Assembly: GCA_033675265.1 (NCBI GenBank)
Contig: JAUJYZ010000538.1
Coordinates: 1 to 64,000, forward strand
DNA: 64,000 nt
Reading direction: 5' to 3'
Source: Actinostola sp. cb2023
Lineage: Eukaryota; Cnidaria; Anthozoa; Actiniaria; Actinostolidae
Position 1 is the stretch's first letter; each line of letters opens with the position of its first letter. This document shows, piece by piece, positions 10,976-22,010 of this stretch. The position numbers and the translations under genes are program-made. Under the pieces are notes generated by a model. That model worked only from the letters and a program-made list of their open reading frames with translations. It ran no database searches and was not told where the DNA came from.

Positions 10976-12002
10976 CGTGTTTAAATAAACTACTTTATTT
11001 TACTTTTATAAAACGTCAACTAACATGAACTAAGTTCGATTAGATACAAGAGTGACCTCTCACTTCAGTTTTGGCCTTCTCCTGTCCTCTTTCCTCCTTG
11101 GCACCAGTGCCTCGACAACTACTCACTGCGGCGAGGTTTTAGGCTGAGAGACTTCCTCAGTCCATGATCCCAGGAGGAGGAGAGGAGGAGGGATTGGGTC
11201 GAGCCGGGGGGACAGAAGTTACCTTCCTTCTCCCCTCCCCCCTCCCCCCCTCCCACAGTAACACCATCTTGCAACCAGTAATCAGCTAATGTCGGTTAGT
11301 AAAAGAAGATGCACTGGTAGAAAATGATCGAATACGTGGCATCAAAGTCAGTTCTTTATTGTAAAACTCATTATTAACTGACGCTCACATAATCCAAGCA
11401 GTTACACCGGTAGTCGTTGATCGAAATAACTTTAATAACCGGTAGGCGGTAATCGTTGATCGAAATAACTTTAGATGATAGAGTTTGATTGGTTGAGATG
11501 CATCTGCACGCTTTTTGATTGGTTCAGAAATGAAGCCATTTGAGTGTCACGGTACCGTAGGTTTCCCACTCGTACGAAAAAACGACTCTATCGAATACAT
11601 CTATGAATACATCTTGCCCATTAGGTTTGAGATAATGTATGGTTATCAGAATCCCCGAGTTACTATACCCGCTTGCAACGAGTTCTTGAAAGCCGTCTCG
11701 AGAAGTTTCTCAAAATACTCCAGAATCCTGCACGGTCTAAAATAGAGAGATTTTCAGATTTATTCAGCTATATTCGTCTTAACATACGGAATAGGGTGTA
11801 ATTTTCAGGTTTAGATATGGCCCACCGTATTATCCAATCAAAAGGAATCATCAGTTCATCCAACGCAGGGTCTCAAAAGATGATATCGCCATGGGAACGA
11901 GGCTGGTTGGTAACATTTTCAAAAACAAGTGATGCATGATGGGAGAAGAAGTACCGTGGGGACGTGGCATCATGAGAACGAGGCAACATTCTAATTGAAG
12001 GG
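10976..12002. other. Spacer between Kunitz copies K2 and K3
   Basis: No gene was seen. There are C/T-rich runs near 11225-11265. CGTTGATCGAAATAACTTTA occurs twice, near 11415 and 11453. From about 11930 the sequence is the K3 promoter region, homologous to 4650 onwards. Confidence 0.5.
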
Positions 12003-12043
12003 TGACGTCATGGTCACGTGATGTAGTTAGTCGATTTATATAT
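12003..12043 (+). promoter_or_regulatory. Kunitz K3 promoter: CRE, E-box, TATA-like
   Basis: TGACGTCA (12003-12010) and CACGTG (12015-12020) stand at the spacing seen in copy K2. A TATATAT stretch follows at about 12037-12043, some 75 bases before the ATG at 12118, which suits a start of transcription near 12070. This assignment rests on motif and on conservation between the two copies. Confidence 0.55.
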
Positions 12044-12117
12044 TGCAGATCAAGGAGCGGACACAGCGTAGTTTGAAGATCACTTTGCAAACACGACGAC
12101 ATTCAGTATTGGTGAAG

Positions 12118-12729
12118 ATGAAAGTGCTTTTCTACTTGTGCGTTGCCCTGGCCATATGTAAGTTAATACCATTTTATTTATTTATTTTATTTATTTATAA
12201 AATCTTTTGACAGACGGCCTACGTCAGCAGAGCTGATTTTCAGAAGGGCTCTGTATAGAGGCTGAGAGACTGATCGCCTCGGTTTCCTTTGTCATTCTAG
12301 GGACATACAAACCACTAATTCTCCCTTCTACGATTTTCGACCGGGAAATTTATGGGACCTTGGACCACTCTATCCGAATGAGGGTGGGAGACATAGGACA
12401 AAAATATGATTATCATAGCTGGAAAAAGCTCGTTGAAATTAGTAAAAATGTGAAGTTTGAAAAAGATCGCTTCACAAATTGTGAAGATATGAATTTTTAA
12501 AAATCGAAATTTTGGTTTTCATACAAAATTTCGATTTTTTGAAAATTCATATCTTCGCAATTTGTGAAGCGATCTTTTCCAAACTTCATATATTTACTAA
12601 TTTCAACGAGCTCTTTCCAGCTATGGTAATCATATTTTTGTCCTATGAGTTTTGAAATTACATGATATACCTTCATGCATGCCGGAGTTTAATGCATGGA
12701 TCAATTCCAGCTGTTACCATCCCCCCCCC

Positions 12730-12766
<37 letters not shown>

Positions 12767-15700
12767 GGCTGACCCCCGGGAATTTGGAAACAATTTTTTC
12801 GTGAGACTACAAATTCCCTGCCCCGGGCCGCCAGAAATAACAAATTCCCCGCCCCCGGGCCGCCAGAAATAACAAATTCCCCGCCCCCGGAAAAGCAACC
12901 AACAACTTCATGTTTAAAATCATGAAGTGTTTCTTTATACCTTCAAACAAAAGCCATTAACTTTGCAAGACCTTGTTTTTCAAGCCAATCGGCGGCGACA
13001 AGAGTAGTCTCTTGACCGGCGAATGCCATTATTATGAATTCCGCCATTGATTATATGCTCGATCAAGTTATCCCCACCCCCGGTTCTTGTACAAAATCCC
13101 CGCCCTTAGGACCTTACAAATTCCTGGGGTATGCCCGGGGGATTTATTTCTTGCCTTTAGCCCATTGCTTATTGTTATGACAACTATTTTAGTACTTTAT
13201 TTTGACCAAAATCTCAAAGGCTTAGTGGTTCATTTCAGTTAATACCAACTTAAACAAAGAGACTCGCTTTTAACTTCACCAGTCAAGTTATTAAATGATA
13301 GTTGTATCGCGATAAGTACTTTCCCACTCAAGGATGCAACACCTGTCATGTGTTGAAAGTTGTACATCGCGATAAGTACTTTCCCACTCAAGGATGCAAT
13401 TCACTGTTAAAATCGGATTTCACTTTGTCCATGTACTGTTCTTGTTTCCTTAAAGTATCAAGAGGATTACCGAAATCACGATAAAAGATCATTAAGGTTT
13501 AGTGTCCAAATCCTTGGTTAGTATGGTTCTACGTTTATCCTGTGTCAGGATACACAAGTATGACATAATGCCATTAGTGCAAAAAACTAACTAAATGTAT
13601 TTAGATCGAATCTCTCAACCGGCAAGTAAATGTCGCCGAAAGTGTTCCATGCATTTGCTCTTGTTTGCTTATTGAGACAACTAAAACACTATTTCAATAC
13701 TCAACAATTAGAATTGTTTGAGTGATTACTGAGTTGAATAAGTTATAATAACAAGACAAACAAGGAAACGTGGGGAAATCTTATGAAAAGTATCGGCAAT
13801 CATTCGCTGTTATGGCTTGAATTCAATGTTTGCTCACATTTAATTCATAATTAACCAAGCAGAAAACTATCTAACTTATCAAAGTATGGATTCACAACTT
13901 TATCCTATATTTTGTCGCATATTTATGTTTTTCGGGGACGTTTTCTTTCAGTATTTCTTTTCTGAAACCTCGACGAACCTGGTTGGCCGCCATCTTGCCG
14001 AAACGCTGTAGGTGATCGAGAAATAGTCCGAAGTTCTCGTACTAGTAACTTTGACAGAGTATCTCAAATTATAGCCATAGCCAGATCTTCAAGTTTTCAT
14101 TCAAGATTGTTATTTGTTTTGACTGTTATCATGCATGTACTGCAGACAAAAAGAAGGTGCTAAACAACAAACACCCTCCATCGTGTTACTAGACTTAATG
14201 AGAAGTATTCAACAAAATGTCAAGTTGTTCATTTAGTTTTCAAAGCGACTTTATTAGTGTCAGATAGATTGACTGAATTACTTTGCACCTAGGCGATAGA
14301 ACGCTAGATGATATCACGCGTACACTTAGCATCTCTGGTTCTCCACGAAATATGCCGTATTGTTCACATATAAATCCAGCTTCAATTTTAATATAAAATT
14401 CAATTCAATTTCAATTTAATATAAAATTCAGTTCATGTGTTCCGTCGCCGGAGTACTGGCCAGCGGTAAAGACACGCTCATTCCCAGGGTCCTCTTGGCG
14501 TGGAAGCGAGAAACATGGCATATAGTTCAAACACTATTTAAAATCAAAAATGGTGAAAGAAGGCTCCCTTCGATATTGAGAAAGCCAAACTTTTGTTTTA
14601 GTTTTCTTGTAGAAAATGAACTCGTACATCATACATGACCTCGAATCAAATACTATCCCATCCTAGCCCTCCCACCCTCAGTCAATAGTAGTTTCGAGTT
14701 GTTTGGAGATGACCGGCGCTGTCCTTGACAAGACGTATTTACTACAGGGTTAGCCTCGATCCAGAGAACAGTCCGTGCAATTCAAAAATGTTTCTTTTGT
14801 TTCATGTCAACATTTGTTCGCGTTCTTGTTGATATTTGTGAATAATCTACACTGACTCTGTACAAATGCGTCTGTTGTCAATAAGTACAGCGGCTTTACA
14901 GCGGTATCTGTGAACGCCAAAAGGGACTCCGATTCCCTGGGGGGGGGGGGGGGGGGGGGGGTAACGTTTGTAATGCATGGTATCGTTGCGTTCCAGGCCT
15001 GACTGTAGCTCATCCTAAGAAGTGTAAGTTACCAAAAGCAGTTGTTCCCTGTGGTCGTTTCTACTATGATATCGACGAAGGACAGTGTGGGCAGTTCAAT
15101 TTTGGTGAATGTGCTGGCAACGCTAACGTCTTCGGGTCCCTGAACGAATGTGAAAAAAAGTGCAAAGGTATTAGAGAAGATATCGCATCGACGTACTTAC
15201 CCTGAGTGCCAGAGTCCGAGTGGGTGCCTGTGGGACCCAGGGTAGGACGTGCCGTGACCATTTCGTGACCATGCCGTGAAGTTTGATTTCGTGCCGTGAC
15301 CGTGCCGTGACCGTGCCGTGTTTTCACAGCCATACCAAATCATGCTCTAATATACAGTCATTCTCAAAAAGGTTGTCCAGATGAAAAGACTACAATACTA
15401 CAATAAAGTCACATGATTCATTATGTTTTCAATTTCCTCGCGTGGAATTTCAATTTGAGATGCAAAAGTACACGGCATTGTGAGAAATGAATGTAATGGC
15501 GCTGGTATCTGACTTGCAGTTCCGTGTACAGAAATTGAAAACATAATGAATCATGTGACTTTATTGTAGTCTTTTCATTTGGACAACGTTTTTGACCTAA
15601 ACCGACCTAAACATCGTTGTCGCGGCCGTTCGGAAATCGTGGTAATAAAATATCAATAAGATAGAAACTCTGGGCTCCTGCAACCATCTAATCATCAACC

Positions 15701-16091
15701 CTCACAAGTTTCCATCAAATAATTTAGCTAAAGAAAACGAAAAGTATATACCCCTGTGGTCATTAAACCAGTGCAAACCTGCGTTACAATTACCGCAGGA
15801 GCGTAGGCAGGGGGTGACCCCCTTCCTCTAGGTCTACTAATTTATACTCAGGATGTTTGAGGAGATTTGGGTGAACGATATGGAGTGCGACCTCCCAATG
15901 GAAAATCCTGGCTTTGCCCCCCTGCAATGTGCATATTTCACTATATACGATTAACATTATGAACTCATAACGGTATGTTTGAACGTGTTAGGTTATTATT
16001 ATTCACTGATTATTACCATATTTAAATAGGGAAACCCTCGAGAGATGCTATTGAGGAGGGTCCTAGCGATCCGTTCCAAGGACCGTTTTGA
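12118..16091 (+). CDS. Secreted single-Kunitz-domain protein (copy K3), three exons
   Basis: The exons are 12118-12157 (ATG plus hydrophobic signal peptide, ending in phase 1 at GTAAGT), 14997-15167 (Kunitz domain, phase 1 in and out, acceptor CCAG, donor GGTATT) and 16030-16091 (short acidic tail, stop TGA at 16089-16091). The product is about 90 residues. After the signal peptide, the domain starts CKLPKAVVPC and has the family's FGECAGNANVF and CEKKC blocks, with all six cysteines. Phase 1-1 is usual for Kunitz modules. The gap between the second and third cysteine is 11 residues, where the family normally has 15, so part of the protease-binding loop is missing. Kunitz proteins are protease inhibitors, and some animals use them as channel-acting venom peptides. 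Which applies here cannot be told. Confidence 0.85.
12392..12647. mobile_element. Long hairpin MITE in K3 intron
   Basis: CATAGGACAAAAATATGATTA is inverted as TAATCATATTTTTGTCCTATG. Pairing continues inward (AGCTGGAAAAAGCTCGTTGA against TCAACGAGCTCTTTCCAGCT; GAAGATATGAATTTTTAAAA against its inverse) with a short loop near 12513. Almost the whole 256 bp forms one hairpin. Confidence 0.75.
12719..12764. repeat. Poly-C run
   Basis: About 45 bases are C with a single T. The opposite strand is an unbroken G tract with quadruplex potential. The length of such runs is unreliable in assemblies. Confidence 0.85.
13301..13400. repeat. Two-copy tandem duplication, about 60 bp
   Basis: ATCGCGATAAGTACTTTCCC followed by ACTCAAGGATGCAA occurs at about 13306 and 13366 with a diverged spacer between. 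It lies in the intron of Kunitz copy K3. Confidence 0.7.
14939..14961. repeat. Poly-G run just upstream of Kunitz exon 2
   Basis: More than 20 G lie 35 bases before the AG acceptor at 14995-14996, where a pyrimidine tract would be expected. On the transcript it could form a quadruplex beside the branch-point region. Copy K2 has no such run at the matching place. Confidence 0.7.
15240..15325. repeat. Short degenerate repeat of GTGCCGTGACC
   Basis: Six or so imperfect copies of CGTGCCGTGACC follow the Kunitz exon donor by some 75 bases. They are intronic. Confidence 0.6.
15364..15595. mobile_element. Hairpin MITE with TCAAAAAGGTTGTCC ends
   Basis: TCAAAAAGGTTGTCCAGATG pairs with CATTTGGACAACGTTTTTGA. 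TAAAGTCACATGATTCATTA followed by TGTTTTCAATTT also pairs with its inverse further right. It lies between exons 2 and 3 of the intact Kunitz gene. Confidence 0.7.
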
Positions 16092-17489
16092 AATGGTGAG
16101 TATTTTGTTTTAATCAGCCTCTAATCAAAATTGTTTAGAAAGTCGACATTCAAACCTTTTTCTCTTTAACAAAACTACAAACCCCAGTTTGTTTGTTTGT
16201 TTGTTGTAGACTGGTGATCAAGTCAGACGAGTTACCGCTGACCATGGCCAAGGCTCATTAACTAGAGGGGTTAAAAGTACTGCATGGAAAATTAAAAATC
16301 ATCATTAACTGGCTCAGTGTCCTTGTTCTGTTCATTTCTTAGTCCTTCTCCCCTCCCCCCAAAGTAACCACATATTGCAACCAGAAATCAGCTCATGACG
16401 GTTCAATAAAATAAGATCGAATCCGGCGTCAAAGTTCTTATTAAAACACATTATCAATTGGTATGTCCTGGCTATGTCTTTACTCTCCCTTATGACCTCT
16501 ACATCGGCGTATTCTGTCCAAGCCCCCACGGATGTCGGCAAGTATAGTCACCTCGGATATAGCAACTAACGTACCCTAACATAATTGGCCATTACAAAAA
16601 AGAGCAGGGGACTGGGAACGAGTTTATTAGAATTAATGTAATTACGAAATTAAGTTTATGACATGAAACAACATGTTGAAATTATCATATGTGCAAAGTT
16701 TGATGTGATTTGAGTGAATTCTGTCGGAATCTTTTTCGAGTTTTTTGATTGTGCGCATGCGCGAACTGCAAACAACACCCTAGGTGATTTTCATACACCA
16801 TGAGGTTGTAGAATCATGAGCCAAATGTGAGGGATTGACCTGTCAGTCTTGAAGGAATAGTCCAACTTCGAGCTGAAGACAACATCCTAGGTGATTTTGA
16901 ATTGATATAACAATAATTGAGGTCCGTTTCCCTTTTGTAATAACCGTTCTCATCAGATTTAAATATCTGTGTACAAAACAACAATCACTTTGATTTATAG
17001 TCATAAAGGAACTAAGACTCTAGCTGGCTGAGCCCTTAATGTCATATTAATATCATCCATCCTTCCTCAGTTTTTCCCCATCCTTTCCATAATATCCTTT
17101 TCTCCGTTCTATCTATCTATCTATCCCATCCTTCTTTCTCTCCTTCAATCAACCATTCCTTCCATCCGTTTATCCATCTCATCACTCCATCCATTCACCA
17201 TTTATTTATCGATCTTGTCTAGTAACACTTTATAATAACGAGGTCCTCTACTCACTTGTCTGACTTCCGCCGCGGTTCGATATAATTAAGTCAACACAGC
17301 ATTTTGTCCTCAGCAAGTAATACTTTTGTGTGGCTCCAATCTACTTATCGATATTGCTATAATAACGGCGAAGCGGTTAATAATGAATATTTGTTTAATA
17401 TTTTGTTCTTTGAAACTCAAAATGTACAAATGTTAATCTCGACATTTTGCAACGATAGAAAAGGCAAGAAAAAAAAAAACGATAAAAAA
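16092..17489. other. Kunitz K3 3' region and intergenic repeats
   Basis: A GTGAGT donor at 16095 and an acceptor-like TAG before ACTGGTGATC suggest a 3' untranslated intron. At 16590-16690 there is a half-copy of the element whose full form is at 58729-59018 (GGGACTGGGAACGAGTTT). At 17105-17190 there is a TCTA/TCCATCC simple repeat. Confidence 0.45.
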
Positions 17490-17566
17490 GTGTTGGTGTC
17501 CACGGAGAGTCGATCCCGGGACACTGGCGTCGTAGTCCAGCGTATTTCCAGAGAGCTACGTTAGTC
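17490..17566 (-). ncRNA. tRNA-derived sequence, probably SINE head
   Basis: On the minus strand a box A-like TAGCTCTCTGG is followed by a possible anticodon arm CTGGACTACGACGCCAG (loop reading ACG, as in tRNA-Arg) and a box B-like GGGATCGACTC. The arms are imperfect and no CCA or clean acceptor stem is visible. An A-rich stretch lies on the downstream side, as in a SINE. It is a relic more likely than a working tRNA gene. Confidence 0.45.
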
Positions 17567-17869
17567 AATCAATTTCCATAACAATAACCGTTACACGATA
17601 GACTACTAAATTGACCCTCGAAATCAATCGGAAGTACAGATAGCTGAAGTAGTACGGGGCAGTCATTTAGGACTAGGATACGACTGTTCCCTCCCTCTTT
17701 GACTACTACGCTGATTGTGTACTACCCGATAGCGCGGATGAAGTGGAAATCTTCGTCCTATACGTAACATACGGTGACTCAGCATTTAAGTTTGGGTGTA
17801 TGGTCGATTTTTAACGTTTTGCATAGAATTTCCTAAGTGGCGCGCGGGTTCGAGTGACCGTTCGGTGAA

Positions 17870-18120
17870 CCCGATTTTTTTTTTTTTTTTCTGGATTGTA
17901 TTTCTTCGGTAAAGTTTATCTTTAAATGATTTTTTGCGTTTTATATTCTTTTTTTTCTGTAATGTTTATGTTTAAATGATTTTTTTCTTTTTTTTAGTTC
18001 CTGATTTTTTTTCGATCAAGTTTATTTTTACTTTATTTTGCTTTTAGATTCTGTATTTTTTTTTCGATCACGAGTTTGGACAATTTTAGCAACGCCGTTT
18101 TTTTTTTGAACGCACGACCG
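17870..18120. repeat. T-rich low-complexity tract
   Basis: T runs of 8-18 bases alternate with recurring phrases such as TTTAAATGATTTTTT and TTTTCGATCA. There is no coding content. Confidence 0.6.
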
Positions 18121-19596
18121 AGATGTATTATGGGTAATCACGGAACTACTCATGCCCGACATGCAGCAGGCAAAATGTTGCACCGGTTGCATGCTTTACA
18201 AGTCGAAAGTAGCCAAAACTGCCTCAGCTGGTTAATCCATCACAGATAGGCCAGAGACACATTCTCACTCCTGAATCTACTGATTTTGAAAATCTGCCAG
18301 TTTTGGCGATTCGTCGTCGTGAAATCGCATCTCGGCCCTGGATCAGTTTCATGAGAAGAAGAATGGCTTCTGCCATTTTATTCTTCGCACCTTTTAAACA
18401 GTCATTCACTTCAACGACTAAGTATCAATTAAAGCGTAAGAGCTTGCTAGAATAGCCTGGTGCGTGCCTCAATGTAGAGGTTATTATACGCGTGAAAAGG
18501 GATGGGTAGAATGTGCTACTTCATAAGTAATCATAGGATGTCAGAATGCTGTATCGATAGCGTTAATTGTAGCTAAAAATGCGCGCAGAACAAGGCTTTG
18601 TAGTGGCTTGATGTTGTACGCATTTCTATATAACAGAGGTTCTTCCCTGAATCAGCGCTTCACCAGAGAAATATGATTGACAGCAACCGCAGTTATAAAC
18701 TTATGGTGAGTCCATGCAGGGAAGGGAGGGCGATAGCGAGGGCTTATGATTGGGTTTTTAAAGTTTTTCCCAAAACTGAATCACGCTATTTGTTTCGAGG
18801 GTGCGCCTAATAGGTGAGGTGCGCCTTATACGCGAGAAAATATGTGACAATGGTTTATTTTATGAACATTGTAACTTACTGAATACAATGAAATAACGAA
18901 GGCCCCTTTTGTAATAACAGTTCTCAATTATTGTGCTCCTAGCAACAAATTGACCCAAAAATGAAATAATTAGCCTCTTTATATAATCATGCAACTGAAT
19001 TGCTTTCAATTTATTGTCATTGAGCACACACGTATTTACATTATGTGATAAAACCAAAGCTAGACAGAGTAGTATAAAATAAAGTCAACAACAACAGTAA
19101 CAAAAGCACTTGCTCAGGCTGGTATGTAAGCTTTAAGTTCTTAAATTCCAATCTTCATTGCAAAGATATATAAACACAACTAGAACTGCTAGAAGTATTA
19201 AAAAACTGAATCGAAGCCGTGGGCTTAGCTAAATCAGTAAATGAAGATTGAAGTGCAAACATACCCGACGTCTTTCTCTCTTTATAAACGCTGAACGATC
19301 ATTAGATAAATCTTGGAAGTGCCAGTCCCTATTTGAGCGGTTTTTGTTCGTCTTAAAAATCGAACCCACACTAATCGGCCATGATCAATGTTTTCAATAC
19401 AAAAATAATCAATTTTCATCTTCAGCTTCTTTCAGAAACAAATTCAGGTCTCTTCGCTTCCAGAAACTGTGCAAAAAGTTGGCATTTAGAGCAGAGAAAC
19501 GAATAAAGAAGGAGATAACAACTCACAACACTGAACAAACATGGTGTCCCGCGAAAGTGACTCCCTGTTGTGACGTCATTCCACTGGTGAAGCCCG
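18121..19596. other. Non-genic stretch
   Basis: No exon with convincing homology was seen. A 61-codon minus-strand frame at 18224-18409 and a 122-codon plus frame at 19248-19616 match nothing I know. The latter adjoins the Penelope fragment but is in a different frame from it. Confidence 0.4.
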
Positions 19597-19932
19597 CAGT
19601 CCCACATCACTTGTAATTCTAAAAACGTGAAATACATGGTACAATGTAACCGCTGCCATTTACAATACATCGGAGAAACCAAACGACGACTAAAGGACAG
19701 ATTTAATGAACACAGACGACTAATCGACACACCTAACCTTAAATCCAATCCCACTTCCGTTTCTGAATATTTTATTTCTAATCCTAACCACTCTGCAAAT
19801 GATTTGCAACTAATCCCCCTAGAACTTATTTCTTCGCCGAGGGACTCGATACGTAAAGCCATAGAAGCTCACCTTATAGATAAAGGGAAAACACTTGAAC
19901 CTTTAGGTCTTAATAAGCGTGATGAACTGTAG
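19597..19932 (+). pseudogene. Penelope-like element, GIY-YIG endonuclease fragment
   Basis: The frame reads through a CNRCHLQYIGETKRRLKDRF block followed by EHRR, the hallmark of the C-terminal GIY-YIG nuclease that Penelope-like retroelements use to nick their target. A TGA lies just upstream (before 19597), and no reverse transcriptase is found, so this is a 5'-truncated copy. It ends at TAG 19930-19932. The 3' flank carries a CTGAAGA-hairpin-GAAA motif (20054-20083). Confidence 0.8.
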
Positions 19933-20049
19933 TTTTTTATCTTTTAATCTATGTTGTAATGTTTTTACGTCATTGATCATCTCCTGTTTCGTCTCATTGT
20001 GCACGTGTAATAGCTATATATTTGTATTTACCATTTGTAAATATCTCCA

Positions 20050-20091
20050 TAACCTGAAGAAGGCTAGTCTGGCTAGCCGAAATATAGTTAC
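20050..20091 (+). ncRNA. Hammerhead-like core downstream of Penelope fragment
   Basis: CTGAAGA (20054-20060) fits the hammerhead CUGANGA core. It is followed by a hairpin GGCTAG-TCTGG-CTAGCC and then GAAA. TAAC before and GTTA after can pair. Penelope-like elements are known to carry hammerhead motifs. The base next to the core (A against C) does not pair and stem III is not evident, so activity is uncertain. Confidence 0.35.
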
Positions 20092-20149
20092 CAAAATATA
20101 TCTACGTTGTTTTGGTCTTTGCTGAGTCCTCGGACTACTTGCTTCATTT

Positions 20150-20244
20150 AACATTGTTTTTGACCATTTAGATCTATACATTAGATCCAACGTTTTCTGG
20201 CAGGATACTCGTACACGGCTTTTGCTACTTCTCAAGTCTTTATA
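20150..20244 (+). repeat. Paralogous empty site of the 5153 hairpin
   Basis: TTTTTGACCATTTAGATCTA through ACGGCTTTTGCTACTTCTCA matches 5090-5265 but lacks the 5153-5231 hairpin and keeps one GATACTCG in place of the duplicated GGTATTCG. This shows that the hairpin at 5153 is an insertion. Confidence 0.65.
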
Positions 20245-20508
20245 AGGACGTTGTATTTTGGGATAGCTAGAACAAAGCAATCCATTGTTGTAGTCGAAGC
20301 GCGCATTGCATTGTGGTGGAAAGGAATGTACAAGAACGATGCATTTTGGGATAGCTAGAACAAAGCAATCTATTGTTGTAGTCGAAGCGCGCACTGCATT
20401 GTGGTGGAAAGGAATTTATAAGAACGTTGCATTTTGGGATAGCTAGAACAAAGCAATCCATTGTTGTAGTCGAAGCGCGCACTGCATTGTGCTAGAAAGG
20501 AATGTATT
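20245..20508. repeat. Tandem repeat, 88-bp unit, three copies
   Basis: The phrase TTTTGGGATAGCTAGAACAA repeats at exactly 88-base spacing (GGATAG at 20261, 20349, 20437). The copies differ at a few bases. Confidence 0.85.
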
Positions 20509-20524
20509 ATAAGATGGTTGTAAT

Positions 20525-22010
20525 TTGGAACAATCTAATTGATGACAGAAACAATTGCAAACGTATTGAATTAATTATCGTTCTACTGACAACCAATGCG
20601 CAAGAACAATCTAATTGATGACAATAACAATTGCAAACGTATTGAATTCATTATCGTTCTACAGACAACCAATGCGCAAGAACAATCTAATTGATGACAA
20701 TAACAATTGCAAACGTATTGAATTAATTATCGTCCTACTGACAACCAATGCGCAAGAACAATCTAATTGATGACAATAACAATTGCAAACGTATTGAATT
20801 AATGATCGTTCTACTGACAACCAATGTGCAAGAACAATCTAATTGATGACAATAACAATTGCAAACGTATTGAATTAATTATCGTTCTACTGACAACCAA
20901 TGCGCAAGAACAATCTAATTGATGACAATAACAATTGCAAACGTATTGAATTCATTATCGTTCTACTGACAACCAATGCGCAAGAACAATCTAATTGATG
21001 ACAAAAACAATCTAATTGATGACAATAACAATGAGCTTGTGTCACCTGTCACGTGACTTTTTAAATTTTCACTGAAGATAAACGAAAATACCATAACTGG
21101 AAAGAGCATACTAAAGTTAGTAAAAGTGGAAAGTTTGAAGGGAAGTAAGTAAATAGGGCAATAGTTACAGGCATTCAAACTTTGCCTTTTTTGTATGGAA
21201 ATGTATGTTGGAAGGCAACGCTTGCCCTCCAAGCGAAAAACCCATACAAATCCTTGTCAAAGCGGGAAACTTTGAAAGCCTTAAACTTTTGTCTTATTTG
21301 CTTGATTCTTTTAAAATTTTCAACTTTTACTAATTTTAGTATGCTCTTTCAAGTTATGATATTTTCGTCTGCCTTCGGTGAAAATTTAAAAAGTCACGTG
21401 ACAGGTGACACAAGCCCATTGCAAACGTAATAAATTAATTATTGTTCTACTGACAACCAATGTGCAAGAACAATCTAATTGATGACAGAAATAAGTGCAA
21501 ACGTAATAAATTAATTATCGTTCTACTGACAACCAATGTGCAAGAACAATCTAATTGATGACAGAAATAAGTGCAAACGTAATAAATTAATTATCGTTCT
21601 ACTGACAACCAATGTGCAAGAACAATCTAATTGATGACAATAACAATTGCAAACGTATTGAATTAATGATCGTTCTACTGACAACCAATGTGCAAGAACA
21701 ATCTAATTGATGACAATAACAATTGCAAACGTATTGAATTAATGATCGTTCTACTGACAACCAATGCGCAAGAACAATCTAATTGATGACAAAAACAATC
21801 TAATTGATGACAATAACAATTGCAAACATAATGAATTAATGATCGTTCTACTGACAACCAATGTGCAAGAACAATCTAATTGATGACAAAAACAATTGCA
21901 AACATAATGAATTAATTATCGTTCTACGGACAACCAATGTGCAAGAACAATCTAATTGATGACAATAACAATTGCAAACATAATGAATTAATTATCGTTC
22001 TACTGACAAC
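20525..22010. repeat. Tandem repeat, 76-bp unit, split by an insert
   Basis: The unit AATCTAATTGATGACAATAA (then CAATTGCAAACGTATTGAATTA...) recurs at 76-base spacing (20605, 20681, 20757). The array is divided at 21031-21419 by a foldback element. Right of the insert the variant AATAAGTGCAAACGTAATAA predominates for a few units, then reverts, so variants are clustered by local spreading. Confidence 0.9.
21031..21419. mobile_element. Foldback element inserted in 76-bp array
   Basis: ATGAGCTTGTGTCACCTGTC followed by ACGTGACTTTTTAAATTTTCAC is inverted at the right end, finishing ACACAAGCCCAT. Inner blocks (GCATACTAAAGTTAGTAAAA against its inverse) also pair. The array resumes at ATTGCAAACG, which places the insertion inside an AACAATTGC motif. 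Confidence 0.75.

Larger units (their letters stand above)
4640..11440 (+). repeat. Segmental duplication unit 1 (Kunitz copy K2)
   Basis: This unit matches 11835-16460 in order: promoter (4650-4830 against 11930-12117), signal-peptide exon (4832 against 12118), intron blocks (5310-5480 against 14130-14280; 6300-6350 against 14320-14370), Kunitz exon (7223 against 14997), a 3' exon-like block (10425-10610 against 16115-16280) and downstream sequence (11225-11400 against 16335-16460). The unit was lengthened by the MITEs and by the 1.5-kb minisatellite. The boundaries are approximate. Confidence 0.7.
11835..16460 (+). repeat. Segmental duplication unit 2 (Kunitz copy K3)
   Basis: This is the partner of 4640-11440, sharing promoter, exon 1, intron blocks, exon 2, 3' block and downstream sequence in the same order and direction. 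It is shorter because it lacks the minisatellite and the family C MITE. It holds the intact gene. Confidence 0.7.

Noticed and set aside
18224..18409. 61-codon minus-strand frame with KMAEAILLLMKLIQ
   Set aside because: No homology recognised and no splice or promoter support. Too short to call.
19422..19862. 146-codon minus-strand frame opposite the Penelope fragment
   Set aside because: It overlaps the GIY-YIG coding sequence on the other strand, which has clear homology, so it is a shadow frame.
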